Origin: a bacterium
Lineage (GTDB): Bacteria; Verrucomicrobiota; Verrucomicrobiae; JAJYAR01
Reading direction: 5' to 3'
Length of the DNA: 35,530 bases
Assembly (NCBI GenBank): GCA_021779435.1
Contig: JAJYAR010000001.1
Coordinates: 1 to 35,530, forward strand
Part shown: positions 1 to 8,240 of the stretch, piece after piece
Layout of the letters: every line of letters starts with the position of its first letter
Position numbering within the stretch: the stretch's first letter is position 1
The notes under the pieces: generated by a model
Databases searched by the model: none
What the model saw: only the letters and a program-made list of their open reading frames with translations
What the model was told of the DNA's origin: nothing
Program-made: the position numbers and the translations under genes

Positions 1-363
1 GGACAGTCTCGCGTTGAGTACCGCCACCTTCGTCAGCCCGATCGAAGGGGCCAGCCACCAGAACCGGGCGGCAAAGGGTCCTCCGCAATCATCGTAGGCC
101 ACAACCTGCGTGTCAGGCGTGACGCCGTGGCTGCCCAGGAACGCGGCAAACTGGGCCGCGGGCGGCAGCGGGTGGCGTCCGTTCGTGCCGGTCTTCGTCC
201 CGCACAGTGCGTTCTCCAGCGGCGCAAAGCGCGCGCCCGGGATGTGGCTTTCCGCGTAGCGCCGGGCACCCCACTGGACATCCGCCAGGTCATGCCGGCA
301 ATCGAAGACGACCCAAGCGGGGTTCGTGAGATTCCGCTGGAGTTGCACTGCGTCGATCAACAT
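1..363 (-). CDS. Rhodanese-type sulfurtransferase, N-terminal part (runs off the window)
   Basis: Reading leftward from the ATG at 363-361 the frame stays open to the window edge, giving about 121 residues. The translation contains VVFDCRHDL near residue 18, YAESHIPGARFAPLE, and VVAYDDCGGPFAARFWW, which follow the inactive N-terminal repeat of two-domain thiosulfate or 3-mercaptopyruvate sulfurtransferases. In that family the catalytic cysteine is in the C-terminal repeat, which lies outside the window, so activity cannot be judged. An in-frame ATG at 432-430 would add 23 residues, but the 363 start fits the usual family N-terminus. It is divergent from a DUF2892 protein; rhodanese and DUF2892 domains are fused in E. 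coli YgaP, so the pairing may be functional. No clear ribosome binding site precedes the start. Confidence 0.85.
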   Translation of the reverse strand, partial: MLIDAVQLQRNLTNPAWVVFDCRHDLADVQWGARRYAESHIPGARFAPLENALCGTKTGTNGRHPLPPAAQFAAFLGSHGVTPDTQVVAYDDCGGPFAARFWWLAPSIGLTKVAVLNARLS

Positions 364-524
364 GCCGCGAACGGTACGGCTTTGGCGGTGCAGGTAAATG
401 AAAACGTGCGGCACGCGGCTGACGGGGTCCATGCCCCAAAGCTGCAACTGACGAAAGCCGCGGGGGTCTGTGCGATCGGCGCAGTCGCCCGAATCAGTGG
501 GCCTCGCTCCCCGGAGGAACAACA

Positions 525-815
525 ATGAATAAAAACGTTGGCGGCGCAGATCGCATCGCGCGGTTCATCATCGGTCCGGCAGCCATTGCCGCCGGCCTCT
601 TCATCAAGGACAAGCGGTGGAAGACCGCCGCATTCGTATTCGGCGCGGCCGAGCTGCTGACCGCGACCATGCGCTACTGTCCGCTGAACGCAGCGCTCGG
701 CATCAACACCGCTGACGACGACAAGGAGGGGATGCGACCCGAGCCCGAGATCATCGAAACCGAAGGCACCGCACTCACCGAGACGTCCTTCCTCGAGGAG
801 CCCGCCATCGAGTAG
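525..815 (+). CDS. DUF2892 (YgaP-like) inner-membrane protein
   Basis: A 96-residue protein that begins MNKNVGGADRIARFIIG and carries the DUF2892 signature: the N-terminal NVGGADR motif, two hydrophobic segments (about residues 14-27 and 34-48), and RYCPLNAALGI with the conserved Cys-Pro-Leu near residue 52. An acidic tail of about 35 residues (rich in Glu and Asp) follows the usual domain end. A strong ribosome binding site (GGAGGA, 513-518) fixes the start. Members of this family are small membrane proteins of uncertain function, often next to or fused to rhodanese, and a rhodanese lies divergently upstream. The gene ends with TAG and faces a response regulator convergently, with a hairpin in the gap. 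Confidence 0.9.
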   Translation: MNKNVGGADRIARFIIGPAAIAAGLFIKDKRWKTAAFVFGAAELLTATMRYCPLNAALGINTADDDKEGMRPEPEIIETEGTALTETSFLEEPAIE

Positions 816-820
816 CCGAC

Positions 821-860
821 CTGACGAGTGTCATCCAATAGATGACACTTTCCACGTCAG
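821..860. repeat. Nested hairpin with CAATA loop in a convergent gap
   Basis: A perfect 9-bp stem AGTGTCATC (827-835) and GATGACACT (841-849) encloses the 5-base loop CAATA. It is flanked by a second 6-bp pair, CTGACG (821-826) and CGTCAG (855-860), with a 5-base bulge on the right. It sits between the convergent DUF2892 and response-regulator genes and could end transcription from either side, but no T-run follows. The same loop and related stems recur inside the copper ATPase gene and near 19050, so it is better seen as a member of a dispersed palindrome family. Confidence 0.8.
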
Positions 861-865
861 ACGCA

Positions 866-1243
866 TCAGCCGACGTTCGCGGCTTCCCCGAGCGCCGAGT
901 TAACCGCGGCCAGGAACTCCTCGCGGAGCAACGGCTTTTCGAGCACCTGAGTGGCGCCCAGGAAGGACGCCATGTTCAGGTAGATTTTGCTGTGCCGGTC
1001 TCCGGACACGCCGATGATCGGCGTCTGCGGAGAGAACGCACGCACACGGCGCACAAGCTCGGTGCCGTCCATCTCCCTCATCACCAAGTCAGTGACGATC
1101 AGGTCGAATGGCTTCGCCTTGTGCTCTTCGATGCCTTTGCGCGCCGTCGGTGACTCAATCACCTCGTGTCCGGTCTGTTGAAGAAGGGCCGCCAGAGTCG
1201 ATCTGACCGGCGGTTCATCGTCGATGATCAGGATTCGCGCCAT
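866..1243 (-). CDS. Single-domain response regulator (CheY-like receiver)
   Basis: A 125-residue protein consisting only of a receiver domain. The acidic pair is D8-D9 (ILIIDDEPP), the phospho-acceptor is D52 (DLIVTDLVM), the switch hydroxyl residue is S80 (IIGVSGD), and the conserved lysine is K103 (LEKPL). There is no output domain, so it probably acts by binding a partner or serves in a phosphorelay. No histidine kinase is adjacent, so it is an orphan here. It is transcribed toward the DUF2892 gene. Confidence 0.93.
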   Translation of the reverse strand: MARILIIDDEPPVRSTLAALLQQTGHEVIESPTARKGIEEHKAKPFDLIVTDLVMREMDGTELVRRVRAFSPQTPIIGVSGDRHSKIYLNMASFLGATQVLEKPLLREEFLAAVNSALGEAANVG

Positions 1244-1585
1244 GCGGAAATCGAACGCATCCAGAGTCTTGGCCGCAACCGGAGCATTCCCTCATTTATC
1301 GCGTGTTTTCACCCCAGCGGTCGCCACCTGGATTCCGACGCATGGCGATGACACGGAGTTCACGGAGAATACCTTAACCGGTGGAAGCCCGATTTTCAGG
1401 ATTTGCACTGTTCGTGCGGATGAGAGTTGTCGCGGGAGCCTCCGGCTTGGCTCGGGTTGGGCCTCCGTGCCTCTATGGCAAATCGGTATTCAGGTTCGAA
1501 TGTTCGACGTACGTTTTGCGGTTCCACCGTTCCAGGACCCGTCGTGCGTTCTGTTCACGCGGCCCGTGCCAGCTTGTCCCGCGGG
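1244..1585. other. Intergenic stretch with a dispersed-repeat fragment
   Basis: No convincing gene or RNA was found. Around 1350-1369 is the phrase GACACGGAGTTCACGGAGA, related to text at 19119-19160 and, more loosely, near 13130-13160, so it looks like a fragment of a dispersed intergenic repeat. The rest must hold the promoter of the response regulator, but no clear promoter boxes stand out. Confidence 0.5.
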
Positions 1586-2257
1586 TCAATCGCGAAGCTC
1601 GTCGACCCGGCCCACAATCACCGCAAACCGGTCTGCCAGTTCGGCCAGCGCGACGCGATGCACGACCTCGGCCGGCACGACGCCTCCATCGGGGGCACGC
1701 AGGTCCCGGGTTGCACAGGCATCCGCCACGACGGTCACCGCGTATCCGTTGTCCAGCGCCGCCCGCGCCGTCGTGCTCACGCACATGTGGGTCATGTACC
1801 CGACGACAATCAGCTCCGCGCGATCGAGCGACCGCAGCACGTCACCAAGCGGGGTGCCGGAAAAGGAATTCGGCCGTGTCTTTGTCACCACCCGCTCGCC
1901 GGGTTTCGGCATCGCCGCCTCCGCGAACGCCGCACCCGGCGTGCCTTCCTCGAAGGCGCCGCGACCGGCCGGACTGAGCTGCTGCACGTGCACGATCGGC
2001 GTGCCGAGCGCGCGGGCCCGTTCCAGCAGCCGGTGCAGATTCGCCGTCGCGGCGGCAATCCCCGCGAGCGGCAACTTGCCGTCCACGTAATCGCGCTGCG
2101 CGTCGACCACGACCACGACGCTCCGGCTGAGACGTGCCGGCTCGCGATGGACGCCGGCGATATCGAGCAGTGTCCTGGGCGCCGGGTGCGCCTCGGCGGA
2201 TGTAACGAACGCCGGCCGCTCCAGGGCGGTCGCGGCGAAGAAGAGTGGAGGAATCAT
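1586..2257 (-). CDS. Isochorismatase-family cysteine hydrolase
   Basis: A 223-residue protein of the isochorismatase-like fold, which includes nicotinamidases and N-carbamoyl hydrolases. The catalytic triad of the family is visible: Asp in VVVVVDAQRDY, Lys in VVTKTRPNSF, and Cys in VVGYMTHMCVSTTARAA. An extra N-terminal segment of about 40 residues precedes the core. The start at 2257 (MIPPLFF) leaves a normal intergenic gap to the divergent LysR gene; a longer frame from 2347 would overlap the LysR start and is less likely. The substrate cannot be told from the sequence. Divergent pairing with a LysR regulator suggests control by that protein and an inducible detoxification or degradation role. 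Confidence 0.88.
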   Translation of the reverse strand: MIPPLFFAATALERPAFVTSAEAHPAPRTLLDIAGVHREPARLSRSVVVVVDAQRDYVDGKLPLAGIAAATANLHRLLERARALGTPIVHVQQLSPAGRGAFEEGTPGAAFAEAAMPKPGERVVTKTRPNSFSGTPLGDVLRSLDRAELIVVGYMTHMCVSTTARAALDNGYAVTVVADACATRDLRAPDGGVVPAEVVHRVALAELADRFAVIVGRVDELRD

Positions 2258-2292
2258 GGCCCGAGGATACCGCTGCGCTGCGTCTCCGGCTA

Positions 2293-2315
2293 ATGCCGTG
2301 TTTTTTGGGTGGCAT
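2293..2315. promoter_or_regulatory. Candidate LysR-type operator between the isochorismatase and LysR genes
   Basis: The inverted repeat ATGCC-N13-GGCAT spans 2293-2315, and the right half merges into the 8-bp palindrome GGCATGCC (2311-2318). It lies in the 88-bp divergent gap, 30 bp before the LysR start. LysR proteins usually bind an interrupted dyad in such a position. This is a candidate only; the T-N11-A core is not unambiguous. Confidence 0.4.
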
Positions 2316-2345
2316 GCCTTTTGGTAATGTCGCTTTCTTCCCGAC

Positions 2346-3239
2346 ATGGAGCTCCGGCATCTGCGCTACTTCACGGCCGTCGCCGACCTGCTGCATTTCG
2401 GCCGCGCCGCGGAACGCCTTCACATCACACAGCCGGCGCTCAGCCGTCAGATCCGCGACCTCGAGGAGGAGTTGGGAACGAGGCTTCTCCTCCGGCACGG
2501 AACGCGCACAGCGCTCACGCCCGCCGGCTCCCGCTTCCTCTCCTCCGCGCTCGACGTCCTCGCCGCGGCCGAGCGCGCCGTCGAAGAGGCGCGGAGCATC
2601 GGACGGCAGTTACGGCTCGGACACTATGGAACGCTCTGGCTCGATCATTACGGACCGGGACTCCGACGCTTCGCGCGGCGGCACCCCGAACTTTCACTCC
2701 AGCCCATCGAGCTCACGCCGCCGGAGCTCATGGCGGCGCTCCGACGCGGCGACATCGACGCCGCGCTGATCGGCCCGCTGACCCACTCTCGAGCCCGCGC
2801 GGAGTTCGCCGTCCGCCGCCTCGGCTCGGTCCACGCGATCCTCGCCCTCGGCGCGGCGAACCCGCTGGGGAAACGCCGGCGCTATGCGTTGGAGGAACTC
2901 CGCGACGCACGCTGGGCCCGATGGGACGACGCGAGCTTCCCGGGCCGCACCGCCCTGCTCGACGACGCCGCGAGGCGCGCCGGCTTTACGCCGAAACCCG
3001 GGCGGCTTGTGGACAGCGTCGCCGCGATGTTCGTGACGGTCGCGACGACCCGCGAAATCGGTTACGTCCTGCCCATGTCGAAGAAGCTTCCGCACAGCAG
3101 CGTCGTATTCGCCGAATTGAAACCGCCCGGCATCGAAATCGAGATGAACATCGCGTGGCGTCACGACGCTGCGAACGCGTCTTGGCTGCAGGAATTGGCG
3201 GCCGCAATGGGCGCCATCGCTCCCGTTTCCTCTTCGTAG
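2346..3239 (+). CDS. LysR-family transcriptional regulator
   Basis: A 297-residue protein with the canonical LysR architecture. The N-terminal winged helix-turn-helix is at about residues 1-60 (MELRHLRYFTAVADLLHFGR, then AAERLHITQPALSRQIRDLE), a linker helix follows, and a periplasmic-binding-like effector domain runs from about residue 88 to the end (LRLGHYGTLWLDHYGPGLRR, IDAALIGPLT, FVTVATTREIGYVLP). It is divergent from the isochorismatase-family gene with an 88-bp gap, the classic arrangement for a LysR protein controlling its neighbour. It ends with TAG. The effector is unknown. Confidence 0.95.
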   Translation: MELRHLRYFTAVADLLHFGRAAERLHITQPALSRQIRDLEEELGTRLLLRHGTRTALTPAGSRFLSSALDVLAAAERAVEEARSIGRQLRLGHYGTLWLDHYGPGLRRFARRHPELSLQPIELTPPELMAALRRGDIDAALIGPLTHSRARAEFAVRRLGSVHAILALGAANPLGKRRRYALEELRDARWARWDDASFPGRTALLDDAARRAGFTPKPGRLVDSVAAMFVTVATTREIGYVLPMSKKLPHSSVVFAELKPPGIEIEMNIAWRHDAANASWLQELAAAMGAIAPVSSS

Positions 3240-3300
3240 GCCGCGAACTCGCCCGCGCGTTCCGGCTCTTTCGGCTGCGCCTCCCCTTGCAGCTGATCGT

Positions 3301-3630
3301 CTACAGCATCTGCATCTTCGACAACACGTCGAGCCGCAGTCCCGATGCCTTCGCAAGATCCTTCGCCTTGCTGAAGTTCTCGACCGGGCAGATGGCCTCG
3401 ACGGTTTGCGAGCTCGGCGACACCGTGTCGAGTTTGAGCACGATCTGTGACTTGCCGAGTGTCGTGCCAACCTGCCCGAACTGCTGCTGCAGCCACTTCT
3501 TGCGACCAGCCCGATCCATCACAGGCATGTGGCCGCGATACTGCAGCGTTACAGGAACCCCTTCGGTACCGTCAGGCAGCTTCACCAGCCCTTGCTGATC
3601 ACGAAGTTTGTTGAGCTCCTTTTCTCCCAT
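3301..3630 (-). CDS. Small protein of unknown function, third gene of the subtilase operon
   Basis: A 109-residue protein starting MGEKELNKLRDQQGLVKL, with no signal peptide or membrane segment. Its ATG (3630-3628) lies 8 bp after the stop of the subtilase gene, so it is almost certainly co-transcribed. It is rich in Lys and Gln and appears to have a helical start, a mixed middle (GVPVTLQYRGHMPVM) and a helical end (FSKAKDLAKASGLRLDVLSK). I do not recognise the family. A role as chaperone, propeptide-like inhibitor or substrate of the peptidase is only inferred from gene order. It ends with TAG. Confidence 0.7.
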   Translation of the reverse strand: MGEKELNKLRDQQGLVKLPDGTEGVPVTLQYRGHMPVMDRAGRKKWLQQQFGQVGTTLGKSQIVLKLDTVSPSSQTVEAICPVENFSKAKDLAKASGLRLDVLSKMQML

Positions 3631-3638
3631 GCCGGTGA

Positions 3639-5291
3639 CTATATGCCGGCCAGTTCGAGCCGTCCAACGCCAACTTCCGAAGACCCTGCCGAAAGCGGAC
3701 GAAAGCACTGCGTGAGAAGTATTTTGCGAATCGCCGCCGCGTCGCGAGGCAGTCCCTCATCCTTGCGTTTTTGCGCAAGGAGCGCCACGGCCCCAGCCAC
3801 AATCGGCGTCGCCATTGATGTGCCGCTCAGCCGCGTCGTGATGTCGCCTCTTTCGAAGGGCCCAGGCAGCGGCCGCCCTGCGGCATCGCGCGGCACGAGC
3901 GAGCACGACGTGACGTTCACTCCGTCGGTGGCGATGTCCGGCTTCGCCGACCCGAAGGAGGTCGGTCCACGACTGCTGAAACCCGCCGTCACAAACTGTT
4001 GCTTGGTTACGGCGCCCACCGTGATCGAACCCGTGGCCTGCCCGGGGCAGCTCAGCTCCGTGTCGAAGTCCAGCGCACCTCCGTTCGCCCTGAGAAACTC
4101 GGCATGCGCGTGGTCATTGCCTGCAGCCACGACGACCGGCACATTTTCCAACAGCACCGCGTTCGTCACCGCCGTGCAGAGCGGGCACTTGCCGTCCGGG
4201 CAGTACCATCCGTGGCCGCCCTGGGACCACGTCGGCAGATGATTGAATCCAATGCTCAAGGAAATGACATCCGCGTCCTGGTCCAGCGCGGCGTCGAATC
4301 CGCGCGAAATCCCGCTGGAATCCCCGCGCCCCTGGCTGTCAACAACCTTGATGTCGAGCAGGTCCACTTCAGGCGCCACACCTCCGTACACCGAATCGCG
4401 TGACGCAAGGCACCCAGCGACGTGCGTTCCGTGTAGTCCCGGCGTCCCCACCGGCTCGCCGCAGGTGCTCACCGCCGCGGCGACACGAAGATAGGGATGC
4501 TGGGTGTCGATCCCGGAATCGAGCACCGCGACCTTCACGCCCGCGCCGGTCAGATGCGGATGTCCCGCCCTGAATCTCGGCAGATCGAGATCTCGGCCCG
4601 CGTCATCGAGCGCGATCACCCGCACCGTGGGATCCAGTTCGATGATCCGCAGCCCGGTGATTTCCATCGCCGCCTTCACCTGCTCCGGAGTCGCGCGGCA
4701 GCGCAGTGCGTTTGCGGCATGGAGCAACGTGCAATGCAGACCGATCTCACGTCCAAGCCGGATCGCCAGCTCGCCCAATCGATCCGCAACGCGCTGCTTG
4801 TAAGAGCGCCAGCGCTCGCCGGGTTGCGGTGTCTCGCCGGGAATCGAAAGCGTGATCGGCAGCGGGACTGACGCGGCAGGGATCGATTCCATTGCGCGGG
4901 ATGCGAGCGTCAGCCGGGGGAGGACGAACGCCGTTGCCGTTCCGGTCTCCGCAGCCATCGCGCGCAGCAGGAGCGGGCCCATCCGGGCTGCGCCCGCCCG
5001 CTGCGGTTCACAACGCTGGGCGTGCGATGTCTTCGGTCTGAGTTTGAGTCTGGGCGCCGGTTCCGGAACGAGCTGCTTCGCCAAGTAATCGCGAACCGCC
5101 TTCTCGACCTTCAGCGAGAGCATCGTCAGCTTGCCCTTCGCCAGATTGGGTACCTCGCCGACGACGACTTTCTTCACCTTCCCGGTCAGGGTGTCCTTGA
5201 CCGAGATTGTGATTTCCGGGCCCTGCTTGGGCGGTCTGCCTGGGTCCCCGGCTCCTCCTCCTCCTCCTCCGCTGAAGCCGCGCCTCTTCAT
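3639..5291 (-). CDS. Subtilisin-like serine peptidase (S8) without a signal peptide
   Basis: A 550-residue protein with a complete subtilase triad: D258 (VAVLDSGID), H287 (LHGTHVAG) and S492 (LSGTSMATP), with oxyanion N392 (VVAAGND). The first 250 residues are a poly-Gly start (residues 8-13), a Lys-rich stretch, and a region at about 186-228 (CTLLHAANALRCRATPEQV to RVIALDD) that resembles an I9-like propeptide fold. No signal peptide is visible, so the enzyme may be cytoplasmic. An unusual CX4CX2C cluster (C364, C369, C372) lies between the His and Asn motifs and could bind a metal. The start at 5291 overlaps the stop of the upstream gene (ATGA), which points to translational coupling; a longer frame from 5573 would run deep into that gene. 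The 109-residue gene follows after 8 bp. Confidence 0.9.
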   Translation of the reverse strand: MKRRGFSGGGGGGAGDPGRPPKQGPEITISVKDTLTGKVKKVVVGEVPNLAKGKLTMLSLKVEKAVRDYLAKQLVPEPAPRLKLRPKTSHAQRCEPQRAGAARMGPLLLRAMAAETGTATAFVLPRLTLASRAMESIPAASVPLPITLSIPGETPQPGERWRSYKQRVADRLGELAIRLGREIGLHCTLLHAANALRCRATPEQVKAAMEITGLRIIELDPTVRVIALDDAGRDLDLPRFRAGHPHLTGAGVKVAVLDSGIDTQHPYLRVAAAVSTCGEPVGTPGLHGTHVAGCLASRDSVYGGVAPEVDLLDIKVVDSQGRGDSSGISRGFDAALDQDADVISLSIGFNHLPTWSQGGHGWYCPDGKCPLCTAVTNAVLLENVPVVVAAGNDHAHAEFLRANGGALDFDTELSCPGQATGSITVGAVTKQQFVTAGFSSRGPTSFGSAKPDIATDGVNVTSCSLVPRDAAGRPLPGPFERGDITTRLSGTSMATPIVAGAVALLAQKRKDEGLPRDAAAIRKILLTQCFRPLSAGSSEVGVGRLELAGI

Positions 5292-6817
5292 GGCTGCGTT
5301 CTCTGGCCGGACAGCGCGTCCCAGTCCAACGGCAATAAGCTGCCCGGCTTCGGGAGCCGAAACGCAAGCCCCCGCTGCGCGACTCCCGTCTTCAGGATTC
5401 TGCCATCGGGCAACGACGCCGTGTACCGGAGCACAACGGTCGCGTTCGCATAGTGCTTCGAGCCGAGTAGCGACTTCCGCGTGATCGTGCTCCCCTTCTG
5501 GGAAACCGCCTTCACACCGAGTTGCAGCGGCGGGTTGTCGACGGCGGCGATCTTCTCCTCCATCAGCAGCCACAGCAGCAGCGGATACTCGCCGTCTTTG
5601 GTGGCGAGGGTGGACAGGAACGCCTCGGCCTTCGTGACCTGCGCCGCCAGCCGTGTTCCCAGCGACGTGAACACTTCGACGCGTTGCGCCTGCAGCACGA
5701 TCTCATTTTCCAACGCGGCGGTTTCGGTCTGCAGACGCCCGATCCGCTCGTCGCGCAGCGTGCGACGCTGCACTTCGTCATCACGCTCCTGCTGCTGCAT
5801 GTCCGCCTTGAGTGGCCTGTCCTTGCGCTGGTCCGCCACGAGTTCGGCGATGGACGCCTGCGTCTGCTTCAAGCCGTCCTCCTGAACCTTCTTCGCCGCC
5901 AAAGCGCGGGCCATTTCCTGCGTCACGAACGAGAGCACGTACTCCAGTCTCCCGCTCTGGGCGTTCAGATCCTGAATGGCCTTCACAGTTGCCGTCGCGT
6001 TGAGCTGGCCGCCCAGCGCCTTCGACAGATACGCCTCTCGCGAGCACCACACAGTCAGCTGTTGATTCCTTTCCCTCAGCGCAGCCACCACGCAGGCCGC
6101 GGCGTCAGCATCTGAAGGAGAGCCCGTGAACACCTTCTCCGATTGGTCAACGTTGAACAACCCGGACACGGCCGCCAGCACGGCAGGCACCGCGACCGCA
6201 ATTTCCATTCCGGTGACGGCTGTCACCGGCCGGGTTGCAACATCGTCGATCGCTTTCGGAAGCGTCGTGCCCGCGAACTCGGGCGTCGCCTTCCGGGAAG
6301 TCAGTTCGGCGATCAGCAGGTTGCCGTCATAAGCGATCTGAGCGCGCGTAGTCTCGAACAGGGGCCGGCGTAACCGCGTCAACAGTTCGCTCCCGACGGG
6401 CACAAGTACCACCTGCTCCGGCTTGAGCGCCTCGACGTCGGCGGCGACGTCGGCCGCGGCGAGCTTCAACACCTTTGCGCCGAGCAGCGACGACGCGGGC
6501 GACTCGACGCCGTCTGCCGCGATCGAAAACGCCCCGGAGGGTTTCGGGATGGCGTTGAGCGAAGCAAGCGAATCGGCGAAGGGCTTCGCCTGCGCGGTGC
6601 GCAGGTCGTTCTGAAGCGTCGTGACCTCCTTTTCGAGCGTGAGGGTCTCCTTCTCGGCTTGCAGCTGCTTCTTTCGGGCGGCGAGCGGATCGATGTCCTG
6701 CGCTCGCGTAGTGGGTGCGAGTTTCATGGCGAGGATGGCTGAGAGCGTGACCGCCAGGAACACACGCCCGCGAAGCGCGAATCCGGCGGAGCGATTCGGG
6801 CATACGACGCAGGTCAT
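5288..6817 (-). CDS. Exported coiled-coil protein of unknown function, first gene of the subtilase operon
   Basis: A 509-residue protein with a plausible N-terminal signal peptide (hydrophobic stretch about residues 15-31, ending near TTRAQ, residue 40). A strong coiled coil follows at about residues 47-80 (KKQLQAEKETLTLEKEV), then a domain with hydrophobic segments around residues 195-220 (GMEIAVAVPAVLAAVSGLF) that could cross or touch the membrane. A second long charged helical region lies at about 300-390 (KADMQQQERDDEVQRRTLRD), and the C-terminal part is beta-rich. The family was not recognised. Its stop overlaps the start of the subtilase gene by ATGA, so the two are coupled. It could be a partner, anchor or substrate of the peptidase, but the apparent difference in cellular location makes this uncertain. 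Confidence 0.8.
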   Translation of the reverse strand: MTCVVCPNRSAGFALRGRVFLAVTLSAILAMKLAPTTRAQDIDPLAARKKQLQAEKETLTLEKEVTTLQNDLRTAQAKPFADSLASLNAIPKPSGAFSIAADGVESPASSLLGAKVLKLAAADVAADVEALKPEQVVLVPVGSELLTRLRRPLFETTRAQIAYDGNLLIAELTSRKATPEFAGTTLPKAIDDVATRPVTAVTGMEIAVAVPAVLAAVSGLFNVDQSEKVFTGSPSDADAAACVVAALRERNQQLTVWCSREAYLSKALGGQLNATATVKAIQDLNAQSGRLEYVLSFVTQEMARALAAKKVQEDGLKQTQASIAELVADQRKDRPLKADMQQQERDDEVQRRTLRDERIGRLQTETAALENEIVLQAQRVEVFTSLGTRLAAQVTKAEAFLSTLATKDGEYPLLLWLLMEEKIAAVDNPPLQLGVKAVSQKGSTITRKSLLGSKHYANATVVLRYTASLPDGRILKTGVAQRGLAFRLPKPGSLLPLDWDALSGQRTQP

Positions 6818-6877
6818 GTGCGTGGGGAGGGCCGGCGTGTGGGCGCCGACCGCTTGGGTGTGGGTGGGGAATGTCCG

Positions 6878-6896
6878 CCGCGGAGGCTCTCCGCGG
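6878..6896. other. GC-rich hairpin upstream of the subtilase operon
   Basis: A perfect 8-bp stem CCGCGGAG / CTCCGCGG with the 3-base loop GCT. It lies between the acyltransferase gene and the subtilase operon, both on the minus strand. No T-run follows on the minus strand, so it is a weak terminator candidate at most. It might also act in the operon leader, since it is 61 bp upstream of the start. Confidence 0.4.
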
Positions 6897-7094
6897 AGAA
6901 CGTGGGAGCCGCGACGTTATTCGAAATGCGTACGGACCCACAGCCGGCAAACTACCGGATTTCCCGTAGTGACCGCCCCGGTGAGCGCGCAACCCGTGTC
7001 CTGCGGCGGAAGAGCTCCCACCGAGACACGGCCCTCCCAGCGGTCCGGGCCTACCCATCATCGTCGGACATTCGGATCGCCGGTCTCGTCCGCC

Positions 7095-8240
7095 TCATTG
7101 AGGGATACGGTCCTTCAACCTGAGGAAGAATCGCTCGAAGGTCACATAGCTCAGAGACGCGATCGCGATCGCCACGAGGGTGCCTGCGCCGAAAACCGCG
7201 AAAGGCGAATCGATGTCCGCAGCCGAAAGCGCCCGGCGCGCGATCGAGATCGCCAGCATGTGCACGAGGTAGATGCCGTAGCTGACCACGCCAACCCACA
7301 CGACCGGTCGCGCCGTCAGCAGCAGGGCGAGGTCGTTGTCCTCGCGGATCACGCACGCCCCGACCAGGAGCGCAAGGGACATCGCGACGAGCGGCTCTCC
7401 CGCGAGTCCGAGCCAAGGTTCGATCGCGATGGCCAGCACCGCCACCGCTCCTGCGGCGAGTGCGGATCCGCGGCGGCCGATGATTGATTGAAGCACGCGG
7501 AACCCCGTCCTGCCGTTGAGCACGTGGGCGAGCACCACCCCGGCCAGGATCGCCGCCGGCACGCTGCTCACGATCTTCAGAAGCACGCCTGTGGATTCGC
7601 CGCTCTCGTGGGCGAGCCGCGCCCCCTGCGACACGAGCAGCCCCCCGAGCGCAATGATGACCGGCCCGATGCCCGAGAACTTCCGCTCGATCCACGGCCA
7701 GCACAGGTAAAACTGCTCCTCCGCCGCGAGCGACCACGCGAAATAGAAAATGACGCGCGGGCTGTCCAACGCGACGAACCAGTTAGACGTGAACGTCGCG
7801 AAGTAACGCAAGTTGGCGAAGAATCCCTCGCGAGCCACCACGTCCCGCTCCGTCGTTGCCACAAGCACGACGTACACGGCGAGCACCGCGAAATACAGCG
7901 GGAGGATGCGCAGCGCGCGCCGAAGCCAGAAGCGCGGCACGTTGAGCCGCCGCTGCTCCCGGGAGCGTATCAGAAGCGTGGAAATGAGAAACGCGCTGAT
8001 CGCGAAGAACAGGTTCACGCCCCGGTTGCCCTGATGCACGAACGGCACGCCCGCGCTGAACGCGACAGCGGCCGAATGGTGCCAGATCACTCCGAGTATG
8101 CTGACCGCGCGCAATCCGTCGAGGGAGCCGAAGTGTTTGCGATTCTGGAACTTCTCGTGAAGCGAAGGAGGTTCGGCGGGACGAGGCATGGGCTCCGGTG
8201 TCGCCCTGCCGACGGACGTTGCCGGGGCCTCATTGAGCAT
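7095..8240 (-). CDS. Acyltransferase-3 family membrane protein (OafA/YrhL-like)
   Basis: A 381-residue polytopic membrane protein. Family marks are FGSLDGLRAVSILGVIWHH near residue 37 (containing the conserved His), RGVNLFFAISAFLIS, then RFWLRRALRILPLYF with the conserved Arg-rich segment, and SLAAEEQFYLCWPWIE. About ten hydrophobic segments are present. Members transfer acetyl or other acyl groups to cell-surface polysaccharides, lipopolysaccharide or peptidoglycan; the substrate is not deducible here. A start at the internal Met 18 (MPRPAEPPSL) is possible. It is the only surface-modification gene in this part of the window, so its partners are elsewhere. Confidence 0.92.
   Translation of the reverse strand: MLNEAPATSVGRATPEPMPRPAEPPSLHEKFQNRKHFGSLDGLRAVSILGVIWHHSAAVAFSAGVPFVHQGNRGVNLFFAISAFLISTLLIRSREQRRLNVPRFWLRRALRILPLYFAVLAVYVVLVATTERDVVAREGFFANLRYFATFTSNWFVALDSPRVIFYFAWSLAAEEQFYLCWPWIERKFSGIGPVIIALGGLLVSQGARLAHESGESTGVLLKIVSSVPAAILAGVVLAHVLNGRTGFRVLQSIIGRRGSALAAGAVAVLAIAIEPWLGLAGEPLVAMSLALLVGACVIREDNDLALLLTARPVVWVGVVSYGIYLVHMLAISIARRALSAADIDSPFAVFGAGTLVAIAIASLSYVTFERFFLRLKDRIPQ

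Noticed and set aside
1470..1510. tRNA-like T-loop phrase GGTTCGAAT between the response regulator and isochorismatase genes
   Set aside because: No acceptor stem or cloverleaf can be drawn around it.
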